Origin: Colocasia esculenta | Lineage: Eukaryota; Streptophyta; Magnoliopsida; Alismatales; Araceae | Direction: 5' to 3' | Assembly (NCBI GenBank): GCA_014218235.1 | Contig: CM024760.1 | Span: 65,846,961-65,910,960, forward strand | Length of the DNA stretch: 64,000 nucleotides | Shown: positions 1 through 10,160 of the stretch, in pieces | Layout: every line of letters starts with the position of its first letter | Numbering within the stretch: the first letter of the stretch is position 1 | The notes under the pieces: model-generated | What the model was told of the DNA's origin: nothing | Databases searched by the model: none | What the model saw: only the letters and a program-made list of their open reading frames with translations | Made by a program: the position numbers and the translations under genes

Positions 1-77
1 TACAAGCACGCAAGATTTCACTTGATGTCAAGAACGTAAGATATCAGTAATTGCATTAAATGTAGGATGGCCATATC
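1..77 (-). repeat. gypsy-1 3' LTR, segment a (split by copia-1)
   Basis: These bases align with 21504-21581 in the right LTR of gypsy-1 apart from a few substitutions. The LTR then stops at an ATATC and resumes after copia-1 at 13146. By comparison with the right LTR, about 0.6 kb of this LTR lies left of the window. Confidence 0.85.
73..77. other. target site duplication ATATC, left copy (copia-1)
   Basis: ATATC immediately precedes the TG end of copia-1 and is repeated at 13146-13150 just after its CA end. Without copia-1 the two flanks reconstitute the continuous sequence seen in the other gypsy LTR copy near 21580. Confidence 0.92.
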
Positions 78-339
78 TGAAGGATCGAAATGAATGTGTG
101 GAAAAGATCTAGAAGGGGGGGGATGAATAGATCTTAGCCACTTTGCGGAAGCTTAAGTAATTTGAAAACTATTTAGAATCAGAGGCAATGTTATCAGTGA
201 AAACTACAGATCTGATTAGATTTGAGTGAATTGAAAAACTTAGATGAGAAGCAAGTTGATTAAGTGAATTAAAAACGGATCCTATGCAAACATCTAGCGG
301 ATGAATCAATCAAACCACAGAAGACAATGCACAAGGATT

Positions 340-395
340 TTTTAGGTGGTTCGGAATCACCCAAGTGATTCCTACATCCACCCCTCACAACCCGT
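340..395 (-). repeat. conserved Sirevirus LTR block (copia-1 left copy)
   Basis: This block reads TTAGGTGGTTCGGAATCACC followed by CCTACATCCACCCC. Recognisable versions occur at the same relative place in every Sirevirus-like LTR here: 11735-11795, 27420-27510, 35810-35915, 40912-40970, 46082-46145 and 51541-51595, although most surrounding LTR sequence does not align between families. It lies in the transcribed downstream part of the LTR (R/U5 side). Confidence 0.6.
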
Positions 396-1199
396 GAGGC
401 TTCACTAACACAACTGTGCTACACACCAAAGGCAAGAGCCTAACAACTCCAACACTTCAGAGCATACACTCACACAACCTCTAGAGCAAGACTACTCTAG
501 AAACACAGAGCAAGACTGCTCAAACCAACCTTGAGCTTGACAACTCAAACTGAGCTCGACGGCTCACAACAACCTGAGCACAATGCTCACACTAAAACTT
601 GCTAGACACACTTAAGACTAAGATCCTCTAGCAATAGATCTAGTCAAGAAATTTGAGAACTCTAAAGAGAGTTATGCAGAAGCACTTGCATAATCTCAAA
701 AGATATCTCAGAAGAACAGAAGAAAAGATAAATTGTATTGAAAGGCTTCGTTCTTCAGTGTACTCCTTGTAGAAGCTTGAATTGGGAAGAAACTTGTGAA
801 GCTTGAAGTCCAAGTCGATACTCTGCAATCTGAGAAGTTGGATCTTCCTCGAATTCTTCACCAAAGAAGTCTTCTACAGGATATGCCTCCTTGGAATGCT
901 TTAGAGAGTCTTCAGGAATCAAATTCCAATTCCCACACCTTGAATTGGTGGAGATTGGTTCTTCTGGAAGCACTTGGAAGAAGAGGACACGAGCTCCTTT
1001 TGGCCGCCAAAGTGTTTTGCTCTAAGACTCTGAGAGTTGGCGAGAGTCTTTGGAGGGCCAAGAGAGGCCTTTTGAGATGTCCAATAGGTACCTTTTAGGT
1101 AAGGGACACATATCCTAGGTTGATCCTCCTTGTTATCACGTCGTCCTGGGCTGACACGTGGCACACGTCCACTTTAAGATGAAAAACTTCTCGTAGTGT

Positions 1200-1510
1200 G
1201 TCGACCTGCCCTGGTGGTGGTGTCGACACACTGTCCAAATTATGAAAAGGCTGTTCTGGGAAGAAGGTCCGTGTCGACCTACTCTGAGAGTGTGTCGACC
1301 TGCTGTCCCAATTCTTCAAACTGGCTGTTCTGGGAACTGGGTCTAGTGTCGACCTGCCCTGAGAGTGTGTCGACTTGGGTGGACTGATTCCTGAAAAAAC
1401 TAGCTCGTGTCGACACACTCTTGACTCGTGTCGACACAGTCTGAACATTTTTACACATTTTGCCTTTGAATCTGTGTTGTTGTGTCGACACAATTGATGG
1501 GTGTGTCGAC
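1200..1510. repeat. GTCGAC palindrome array, copia-1 left LTR
   Basis: Ten GTCGAC sites start at 1200, 1222, 1273, 1294, 1348, 1369, 1409, 1430, 1484 and 1505. They form five pairs with start-to-start spacing 22, 21, 21, 21 and 21 bp; pairs are 40-54 bp apart. Many sites extend to GTGTCGACAC. Spacers between the two sites of a pair differ in sequence, so this is not a simple tandem duplication of one unit. Confidence 0.9.
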
Positions 1511-1734
1511 ACATCTTTTGCATAAAAATGTTTGTACCTGAAAATAAAACACATATATCATTAGTTAAATGATTATCATGAACATCAATGATAAATGTGA
1601 TTTGAAATATGCTTTTTGAACATTGATTTCAGGTATGATGTTTTTGACATGTTTCAATTGAATTGCTTTAAAATTACCTCTTGTCATCATCAAAATAGGA
1701 GGGAAATGATATGAATATGCATTAACCCAACAAT

Positions 1735-1757
1735 CTCCCCTTTTTGATGATGCCAAC
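1735..1757 (-). promoter_or_regulatory. copia-1 polypurine tract
   Basis: On the sense (minus) strand this reads ATCATCAAAAAGGGGAGATT directly before the TGTTGGG of the 3' LTR. It is the expected primer for plus-strand DNA synthesis. A second similar tract lies at 2113-2137. Confidence 0.85.
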
Positions 1758-2108
1758 AATAAATCCATATTACAATGAGGTTTTAATGAAATGAGATTTT
1801 AAGCAATTTTTTGTTATTCATTATTTTTATTTCTTTTTGTTTTAAACTTGTCAAAGACCTTTTGATATGTTTTAGTAACAGATGATGATGTGTACTTGTG
1901 GAACACAATGTTACTTGAAATGAGAATTTTTGTACATAGAAGTCAAGCAACTTGACAAGTAATCATTCAATCACATTCACAAAAAGATTTTCAATCACAT
2001 TAAATACACAATTGAGAGAATCATTCAAGCCAAGCAAACACTTTTCATTTCATTCAACAAGAGAACCATTACATCATTCCAAAGATTACAAACATTTGTT
2101 CTATCCTT
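1758..2108. other. AT-rich spacer between the two polypurine tracts of copia-1
   Basis: Non-coding sequence between env-like gene end and 3' LTR. I see no gene, only A/T-rich sequence with short imperfect direct repeats of TTTCAATCACATT-like words near 1960-2000. Confidence 0.5.
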
Positions 2109-2112
2109 CTTT

Positions 2113-2137
2113 CTTCTCCCCCTTTGACATCATCAAA
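2113..2137 (-). promoter_or_regulatory. second polypurine tract of copia-1
   Basis: On the minus strand this reads TTTTGATGATGTCAAAGGGGG followed by AGAAG, lying about 20 bp after the likely env-like stop at 2150. It repeats the cassette next to the 3' LTR at 1735. Paired tracts of this kind recur in the other Sirevirus-like 3' ends in the window. Confidence 0.6.
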
Positions 2138-2149
2138 AGAGAAATTACA

Positions 2150-4131
2150 TTAAGTAGAAGATGGAGGAGGAGGAGGAATGGGAAGAAGAATGGTCTCTAT
2201 GTCAGATAGTCTCTTCTCCATGAAGTTCAAGCTAGTCTTGATTGATCTTGAATGGTTATCATTTTTATGCTCAAAAAGTGTTCCATTCGATCTGAATTTT
2301 CTAGCAAGCTGGCTTGAAGTCTGGGTAGATCAGCTGCACTGTGTTGTGAGGAAGATGATGAGCCAGCTGACCAACCAGGTCTTTGCATTATCTTGAATTC
2401 CTTGGTCAAATCTGTAATCTGCTGTCAATGTGCTCATTGAAGTTCCTCATACTTTCCAAATCATCCACAAAATGAGAAAATGACAATCTGGTGCTGGAAA
2501 TCTCATGCAATGTTTGCTTGGTGTTGAAGACATCTGCTTGGGAATTTGCCAATATTCCCTTAAGAACTTTCTCCAACTTGTCTTGATGCTCTTTTAGGTG
2601 TAGGCATCTGCCAGTGTCCCAATCAATCTATGAACCTTTGAGCTGCATAGTCTGAAGCAGCTTTCTGTTCTATGAACTTGGCAGATACTGTGTTTCCAGT
2701 CTTTGAATCCTCAGCTCAAATGATGTGGACATGGATTGAATTGAGGAGTTCAAGGATTCAAATTTGTCATTGAGGAAGGAGATCAATTCTGGTGGAACAG
2801 GAGGCCCACCAGAAGATGTGGATGGTTGGAATGAGGGTTGTGGAGAAAAATGAGGAATGAGGTGAGAGAGGGGCATGAAAAGGAATGTCATCTTCAGTAG
2901 GAACTTGAGGTTGATCCTCATGCACAGGAGGCTGATCCTCTTGACCTAGGGGCTGGTCCCCTTCAGCTGGAGGCTGTTCTTCCTGTGCTTGGGGCTGATC
3001 CCCTTGAACCTGAGGCTGGTCCTCCTGAGGTTGGGGCTGTTCCCCTTGATCTTGAGGCTGTTCCTCTTGAGCTTGAGGAGCCTCAACCACAGCTGGCCTC
3101 TTCTAATTTGATTGCCCTCTAATCTAAATCCCATAAAATTCTGGATATTCTTAAGGGTGTAGATATTTGACTTGGGAATAGACTGGGACTTCTCATTCTC
3201 CAAGGGTACACCAAAGTGCTTGAACACTGAGGTCAGATGTGCTCCATAAGGAAGTGGTCTCTTTAGGTCTTCCTTGTTGTTTCAGAAATGATTTGATAGA
3301 GAATCACATGGAGGTTGATTTTTATGTCTTTGACCATGCAGTAAAGGATGAACCTCTGGATGTCTGTCAACCTATCCCTTCCACCACCTTGAAGGAATTA
3401 TGTGGTCAAAATGTGGTGGATGACCCTTAACACAGGTGGAAATGAGTTGGCATTGAACTTGGTTACATAGGTCTGTTTGGGATCTGATTCATCTGCAGGA
3501 AGGCCTGTCAAGATGGAATAGGCTTCATGAAGATTAAATTCAAACTCATGATAGTCTGCCCCTTCATCTGGCACTTTGAAAATGGAGGCAGCTATTTCAG
3601 TGGCATATCTATGGCTATTCCCTTGACCTTTGATTCATACCCTTCATCTGTGCAGGTGAGGTTCTTGTAGAATTCTCTAACTAATCTTGGATAGCAGACT
3701 TGAAACTCAGAAATAAAGGGTATCCAAGATTGAAAGGAGAAATAGGTTTGAATTTCAGGAAAAGAGTTTGCTAGTTGAATGTCTGAAAGGTCTAGAATTC
3801 TGGGCTTCAAAATTAGCTTGGCTGCACTGACTGACTCTGAGGGAATGTCCTCTTGAGACTCAGAGGAGGAGGAAGATGACTCCTCAGGGTTTTCAGAGGA
3901 TTCTTCCAGAATCTCTGTTCTAGGGTTTTGAGGAGAACTACCTATTCTTGAAGATGATGGTCTACCTCTCTTGGCTGCCCTTTGAGGTGCTGAAGAGGAT
4001 CCTGGTTGCTCAGCAGGATCATTCCTTCGCTTAGACCTTCTTTCTGACTGGGCAACGGCACTGTCTGCCGGAATCGGCCTTGAAGAGGCACTGGACCTTG
4101 CACCACGGCGGGGACCCAATTTCCTGACCAT
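2150..4131 (-). pseudogene. env-like / putative plant transposon protein gene of copia-1, broken
   Basis: The ORF starts at ATG 4131-4129 (MVRKLGPRRGARS) and stays open to about 3592, then continues in other frames to a likely stop at 2150, about 660 codons. The N-terminus is basic and serine-rich (RRSKRRND, an acidic EESS run follows). Next comes a segment (ILDLSDIQLANSF ... YPRLVREFYKNL ... VKGIAID) that I match from memory to the plant-specific putative transposon protein domain found in the env position of Sireviruses. Then a Q/P-rich heptapeptide repeat (2909-3082), a coiled coil (about 2830-2400) and a proline-rich tail near 2170. No transmembrane segment or signal peptide is evident, so an envelope function is not supported by sequence. 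At least three frameshifts. Confidence 0.7.
2909..3082 (-). repeat. 21-bp coding tandem repeat in env-like gene
   Basis: About eight imperfect 21 bp units, each beginning GGCTGATCC or GGCTGTTCC on the plus strand. On the minus strand they encode a heptapeptide of the type EDQPQAQ / GDQPQVQ, giving a Q/P/acidic linker before the coiled coil. Confidence 0.75.
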
Positions 4132-4361
4132 GGTGCAAAGGAGAGTGGAATTCGGAGAGGAGATGGAAGATTGGAGAGATGGTGAAGGATTGATGCGATT
4201 GAGAGAGAATTTGGAAGGATTTCTTGCCGAAAAACAATAGAAATGAGGCCGTCGGGTCGACCTGACGCCTAAAAGGGGTTTCAGTGGTACACTGTCCCGC
4301 AGGAACAACAAGGGGTAATCATAAACCCTAAAGGTCTAAAAAGGATTCTGGCAAGGGGTGT

Positions 4362-4430
4362 GTCGACACATGAGGAGGGTGTGTCGACCTGACCAGAGTG
4401 TGTGTCGACACGGGTCCAATGTGTGTCGAC
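4362..4430. promoter_or_regulatory. GTCGAC array in the env-like leader of copia-1
   Basis: Four GTCGAC sites start at 4362, 4383, 4404 and 4425, spaced exactly 21 bp each. They lie about 230-300 bp upstream of the env-like ATG. A fifth site is at 4256-4261. The spacers differ in sequence. I see no convincing TATA box between the array and the ATG in this copy. Confidence 0.85.
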
Positions 4431-4440
4431 ACGGCCTTGA

Positions 4441-5519
4441 TGAAAAATGAATTTTTAAGAGGGAATTTTTGAGAAATTTGGGGACATCTTTAGAATGATA
4501 AAGAATGAGAGGAATTATCATTTCAAGGATTTTTTAGGGGCTTAAAAATTCATTTGTTATATTTTGCAATAATTCATCACAAATCAAGTTTTTCAAGCAA
4601 TTTCCCAACATGATATTAGCATTCCAAGACTTGAGTCAACAAGATGATAAATTGAGGGATATATGTATCTAATAATCAACCAAAAACTACCATGTTTCTC
4701 AATTTTCAAGAATTAAAGATGTCATCTAGACCAAATACAATTGTGTTGAAAGTAAAACACAAACTTAAAGAACAACTTAATGAAGGAAGACGATGATTCT
4801 TTCTAAACAAATCTCCAATAATTTTCATATTTTTATTCTTTTAACAAACTATCAAATGATATAAATCTCTTTCACTCAAGTACTAGTGTTTTTTTACACA
4901 CTATAGTCCCTAGATACTTAAGATTAGTCATTGTCAAGTCTCAAAGGGGTAAATGATGACCTTTGACATGAAAATATGCGTTTTGTAGACGCCAATATTT
5001 CCAGTTACTCAGTCATCATAAAAAAACATAGCACATTTTGCTTAGTTTTGAATTTATTTTCAATTTTGATCCCCTTTGAACAGAGTTAGCAATAATGCCT
5101 CATGACATACATGGCTCTTCATTCATTGTGAAGGTGTGCAGTTTCTCAGCACAGATGCCATTGCTCTGTTGGATTTTACAAGATTTTGGAGAGTTTGTGA
5201 GATAGAATTCAAATACATCCAATCATCAGTTGCAAACAAGGAAATGTTTTAAGTTCAAGGCACAAATTGTTATTTAGTCTAGGAAGAGATCTGAATTTCT
5301 GTGGATTGAGAGACATAGTTGAAAGTTGATTAGTAAAAATATAATAAATCACTCAAGGTTCATTTGTGACTCTAGACTTTAGAATGAGGACATCATGCAG
5401 GAATTGATGAAATGCAAGAAGGGTTTTGAATTTTGCAAAAAGATGACTTGTGAATTTTTTAGCTCTCCCTGAGATGATGATGATTCAACCATTTTCATCA
5501 AAATAAAGATATGCAATTT
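4441..5519. other. pol-env spacer of copia-1, no gene seen
   Basis: AT-rich sequence. A stretch near 4920-5060 resembles 49440-49640 in SIRE-B (shared words around CCAGTTACTCAG and CCCCAGTTACTCGG), so the spacer is a family feature, not random filler. No ORF with recognisable similarity. Confidence 0.5.
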
Positions 5520-5933
5520 GAAATCAGAAAAGAAATTTCTTCTTGGACAACAAGAACTTCTCCTCAACAATTGCATATTCATTCTTGGTACTTGCGGAGA
5601 TAAGCTCTCACGCATAGTGAAGTGTCCAGACACCAGCCTACCTTCCTTCTTCAAATCACCATTTGATATACCCAAGTAACTTCAATGCAATAAGAGTGAA
5701 GAATTCATTGCCAAAAGGAAATGGAAGTTAAAACTGCTGCAAGTTTTGAAATCAGAAAAGAAATTCTCTTTGAACAATAAAGCTCCCCCTCAACTATTGC
5801 ATATACTTCTACTTTAGTACTTGGCGGAGATTGTCTCACGCATAGTGAAAGGTTCCAGACAAGTATACCTGTCCTTCTCCAAGTCACTGAATTTGATAAA
5901 CCTGAAGTTGTCAACACAATAAGATTTGGAGAA
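5520..5933 (-). repeat. imperfect ~185 bp direct duplication with polypurine-like core, pol-env spacer
   Basis: 5520-5702 and 5748-5933 align: both start GAAATCAGAAAAGAAAT, carry CTCCTCAAC or CTCCCCCTCAAC, then GCGGAGAT...TCTCACGCATAGTGAA. The second copy retains a purine tract (GAGGGGGAGC on the minus strand). A further ACTCCCCCTTAG lies at 6009. These are extra polypurine-like sites between pol and the env-like gene. Confidence 0.7.
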
Positions 5934-6079
5934 TTATATGAGATGTAGAAAATGAGAATTAGAAGGGTGAGTGGAGAGAAGGAAGCAAAGAGCTATGAAA
6001 GAATGCAACGAACTCCCCCTTAGACAATACATAACACTCAACCCAACCTAGAGAGAAATCAAGAAGGTGGACACCTGCA

Positions 6080-7500
6080 AAGACCAAGTTCTCTCCTTAA
6101 ACATGAAAATCTATTTTCAGGAAGGGGTTTTGTGAATATGTCTGTAATTGTTTTTTCAGTTTCAATGAAGTGGAGTTCAAAAGACTTCTTTGCAACCTCA
6201 TCTCCCAAGAATGATGCCTAATTTCAATGTGTTTTGTTCTAGAGTGCTGAAGGGTTTTTAGAAAGATTGATTGCACTTGTGTTATCACATAGGATGGGTA
6301 CACACCCTAAATCTTGGTTATAATCAAGAAGTTGATGTTTCACCCAGAGAATCTGAGTTCCACATCTACCTGCCGCAACATATTCAGCTTCTGCAGTTGA
6401 CAGAGCAACTGAATGTTGCTTCTTAGAAGCCCAAGAAATAAGGCACCCACCTAGAAATACACACAAGCCACTTGTGCTTTTTCTATCTAACTTACACCCG
6501 GCATAATCAACATCACAATAGGCAAACAATCTAACTTGCAACCAGCAGGATACCAAATTCTAAGTCACATGTTCCAACAAGATATTTAAAAATTCTTTTC
6601 ACAGCAAGCATATGACTTTCTTTAGGATTAGATTGGAATCTAGCACATAAGCACACACAAAACTGAATGTCAGGTCTAGAAGTAGTAAGGTAGAGCAGAG
6701 AGCCAATCATACCTCTGTAGGTCTTTAGATTCTACTGACTTACCAGATGGGTCTTCTTCTAGCTTAGCATTTATTGCAATGGGTGTGCTTGAGTGTTAAG
6801 GTTCTGAAAGTTAAACCTTTCAGTAGCTCCTTGACATATTTGTTGACTGATGAAGATTCCTTCATTGGTTGGTTAACCTGCAATCCAAAAAGAATGTTAA
6901 ATCTCCCATTAAGCTCATTTCAAATTCATTCTTCATTTGATTTGAAAATTCAGTGCAAAGGCCTTTATAGTTGATCTGTGAACAATGTTTGATCAACATT
7001 ACCTCTAGAATATCCTTTTTCAAGTAAAAAGGAACTCAAACGATCATACCAAGCTCTTGGAGCTTGTTTAAGACCATAGAGTGCCTTATTAAGCTTGAAA
7101 ACATGGTTAGGATATTTTTCATTTTCAAATCCAGGAGGTTGTTCAACAAAAACATTTTCTTTATATATCCATTAGAAATGCACTTTTGACATCCATTTGA
7201 AAGACTTTGAATTTCATGGAGGATGCAAAAGCAAGGAAAATTCTCACAGCTTCTAGTCTAGCTACAGGGGCATAAGATTCTTCAAAGTCAATTCCAAATT
7301 CTTGGTTATACTCTTTGCAAACTAGCCTAGCTTTGTTTCTTATTACTTGACCAGCTTCATTCAATTTATTTCTGAAAACCCATCTAGTGCCAATCACTGT
7401 TTGGTCACTAGGTCTAGGCACTAATTCCCACACTTGATTTCTTTCAAATTGATAAAGTTCATCATGCATAGCATTAATCCAATCAGAATTGGATAAGGCT
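6080..7500 (-). pseudogene. copia-1 reverse transcriptase and RNase H, broken
   Basis: RT begins near 7469 with VWELVPRP, TRWVFRNK, ARLVCKEYNQEFGIDFEE and MDVKSAFL, typical of the Ty1/copia RT family, then shifts frame at about 7160. The expected catalytic YVDD box is absent: text matching the residues before it (GNVDQTLF, about 6985-7015) runs almost directly into text from after it (LCTEFSNQM, about 6930-6965), so the catalytic segment is deleted. RNase H follows (6556-6239: YCDVDYAGC, STSGLCVFLG, ALSTAEAEYVA) and ends after a frameshift near 6240-6080. The enzyme would copy element RNA into DNA; this copy cannot. Confidence 0.85.
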
Positions 7501-7849
7501 CATCAATTGACTTGGGTTCAATTTGGGAAATTAGAGCTAGTGAGTCTTCTTCAGTGTTTGCAAAAAGGATGATCTGGTCCTAACTCTATCATTTAAGTTG
7601 CAACTACACTGTCTAATGGGTGATCTCTTAGAAAACGAGGTTCAGAAATTACCTGTTGAGAAGTGCCCACTTTTGGAGCAATATTACCTGAACCACTTGA
7701 AGATGGTGAGTTGTTGTTCAGTTCTCTTCAATGTTGTTAATCCCTCAACGGTTGGTGAAGAATCCACAATGAGGTCATCCTCTTCATTGTCTTGTTTTCC
7801 CTGCAAGATTTAGAATCATTAGTGGAAAAAGGAATTTCATCAAAAATAA

Positions 7850-9080
7850 CATGTGGTGATTCTTCAACAGTTTTGGTTTTTAACATGTACACTTTGAAAG
7901 CCCTTGACACTTCAGAATAGCCAAGGAAGATAGCTTCCTAACTCTTAGCATCAAACTTGTCAAGGTTTTCTTTGTTGTTATTGTGTACAAAACACTTACA
8001 CCCAAAAGTTTTGAAGTAAGCAACAGTTGGCTTTTTGTTTTCATAGGGGTTTTTCTGATCTTTGGTCTGACCAAAGCTCTGTTAGGATGTGATTGGCTGT
8101 GTTAACAGCTTCAGCCAGAAGGATTTGGGCAGATTACTTCCTAAGAGCATGGATCTAGCCATTTCCACAAGAGTTCTATTCTTTCTTTCCACAACTCCAT
8201 TTTGTTCTGGAGTTCTAGGTGAAGAAAAACTGTGAAAGATTTGAAATTCAGCACATAGATCAGAAAATGATGTGTTATCAAATTCACCCCATGATCAGTT
8301 AAAATGTTTAATTTTAAATGGATAAGTTGTTAAGATAGTGGTACAGAAATTCTGAATTCAAGGCATGCATCACTTTTGTGGGATAGAAAAAAACCCAGGT
8401 AAATCTAGTAAAGTCATCAATGATTACAAACCATATCTCTTGCCACTTAAGCTTAGAACTCTTGTTGGCCCAAAGAGGTCCATGTGAAGAAGTTCTAGTG
8501 GCTTAGATGTGAGTACTTCATTGAAGACTTTAAAGGATTTCCTAGTTTGTTTTCCTTTAGCACAGATCCCACAAATTTGACCTTCAACACTAGAAATTCA
8601 GGAAGACCTTTAACCAGATTCAATCTTAACAACTTATTCAAAGTTCTGAAACTTGCATGGCCAAGTCTTTTGTGCCAAGTCCATGCAATTTCATCTTTAT
8701 TTGCAACAAAACAAAGATTTTCAGAAAAGTTTTATTAAGGTTGATCATGTAGACATTGTTTTGTCTTTTTCCCAAAGAATTTGATTTTATCAGTTGATGA
8801 ATCATTATCTTGCAAAAATCTGATTCAAACACAACTTTGTGACCTTTGTCACATAGTTGGCTGATACTGAGCAAATTATAATCAAGTCCATCAACTAACA
8901 AGACATTATCTACTGAGTTTGAAGAAGTTTGACCAACCTTACCAGATCCAATGATCTTCCTTTATTTTTACCTCCAAAGGTGACTGACCCTCCCTCCTTT
9001 TCAATTAGACAGGAAAATTTGCTCTATCTCCAGTCATGTGTCGTGAACACCCACTATCAAGAAACCAAACATTGGTTGGG
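7850..9080 (-). pseudogene. copia-1 protease and integrase, broken
   Basis: The protease active site WFLDSGCSRHMTG is read on the minus strand at about 9034-9075. The pre-integrase domain follows (8901-8800: VDGLDYNLLSISQLCDKGHK). The zinc-binding CxxC (ICGICAKGKQTRKSFK) lies near 8580-8530, then integrase core text (PLELLHMDLFGPT, about 8490) and its C-terminal part (PYENKKPTVAYFKTFGCK, about 8060-7990). Several frameshifts and stops interrupt it. This would cut the polyprotein and insert the cDNA. Confidence 0.82.
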
Positions 9081-9099
9081 TGCACGACCACTGCACAAA

Positions 9100-10160
9100 G
9101 ATCAATGGAGAGAAGATTTTGGTACCCAAAGAGAGTTGGGACCATTAGAATGATTTAATAAAGACATCAAATCCTTTCTCACCCAAATTTGATTTGTTTT
9201 AGATTTTTGTTTTGTTACTTTGGTGTTTTCAGCCTTTTCTGTTTGTTCTTTCTTTTAGGAATGAAAGCACCAAGATCTTTGTTTTTAGTAGGAGGGGAGT
9301 TTTTCATTTGAAAATTTGAGTTCAGAGGAGGAGGTGGAATCCATGGATTGTGTTGGTACATCCAGAAATTTGGATAAGGGTATTGAGGATAATACCAACA
9401 GGGATTTTCATACCATTGGTTCCAAGGATTAGTCCAATTTTCTTGAAGTGTTGTCTTGGAGGTCCAAGGTTTTCATGGATTATTTCTTTTCCCTTTTTTT
9501 TATTTTTCAGATTTTTATTTGAATTTTTGGTTGAGTTGTTTATGTTTTTGGTGTTGAGCAGGTCGACCTCTCCTGTTGGTGTCGACACATCAGCCACAGA
9601 AGTCTTCTTCTTGGACTAGTGTCGACCTGTCAGGGGACTGTGTCGACCTGATAGTCTTCTTTTGTTTTTGATTTTTGCTTTGTTGGTGTTTTGTTTGAGG
9701 TTTTGTTTGCTGTTTGTTGGATTCAGTGTTTCTAGATTAGGACCGTTGACAAAATTAATTTGTGGTGCTTTTCCCTTTTTCTCACAGATTTGTCTTTTTG
9801 GGGTTTCTTCTTGTTGAATCCTAATCCATGAGAAGTAGTTGCCATGTTTGTTCCTAACAGTGCCTCTAAGTTATCCTTACCTTTGTGAAGGTTTGGATGA
9901 CTTCATCCCTTTCTTTTAGCTGGTTTTAAGAGTTTCAATTTCTTCAATTTTCTGTTCTTTTTCTTGTTTTTCAATTTTCAGCTTTTCAATTAAGCTCTGA
10001 ATTCTTGGGAAGCCTTTTGAGAGGCAAGCTTTAAATCATCAATTAAGTTTAGGAGATTTTCCTTTTCTTCAAGCAAGTCTGTTACTTCAGTTTCCAGTTC
10101 AGAAATTCTATGGTTTGAAGATTGGTTATGGTAAATTTTTCAATTTTCTTTTGATGTGTT
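9100..10160 (-). pseudogene. gag C-terminal / gag-pol linker region of copia-1
   Basis: Low-complexity K/N/S-rich and coiled-coil-like text on the minus strand (for example 9597-9322) between the zinc knuckle part of gag and the protease. Many frame breaks. It contains the GTCGAC sites at 9562-9647. Confidence 0.5.
9562..9647. repeat. GTCGAC sites inside the gag-pol region of copia-1
   Basis: Four sites start at 9562, 9581, 9621 and 9642: pair spacings 19 and 21 bp. They fall in coding-derived sequence, reading VST/VDL peptides on the minus strand, so the motif has been placed or kept inside the ORF as well as in non-coding regions. Confidence 0.75.

Larger units (their letters stand above)
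78..1734 (-). repeat. copia-1 3' LTR
   Basis: On the plus strand it begins TGAAGGATCG and ends CCCAACA, giving TGTTGGG...CTTCA on the element's sense strand. It aligns along its whole length with 11478-13145. Compared with that copy it lacks the stretch holding the TATA-like box (the other copy has it at 12481-12492) and has several small deletions near 1080-1140. Confidence 0.92.

Noticed and set aside
1200..1510. GTCGAC clusters as restriction-site (SalI) cloning or vector artefacts
   Set aside because: They recur at fixed 21 bp spacing in both LTRs, in other elements and in env leaders, with varied spacers and point-mutated forms. This is native sequence.
1501..1560. tRNA or other structural RNA genes
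   Set aside because: No cloverleaf, rRNA or snRNA sequence was recognised anywhere. The only tRNA-related words are the Met-tRNA primer sites.
2150..4131. True viral envelope function for the env-like gene
   Set aside because: No transmembrane segments, signal peptide or fusion motif is visible in any of the four copies. Position and a plant-specific domain are the only grounds for the name.
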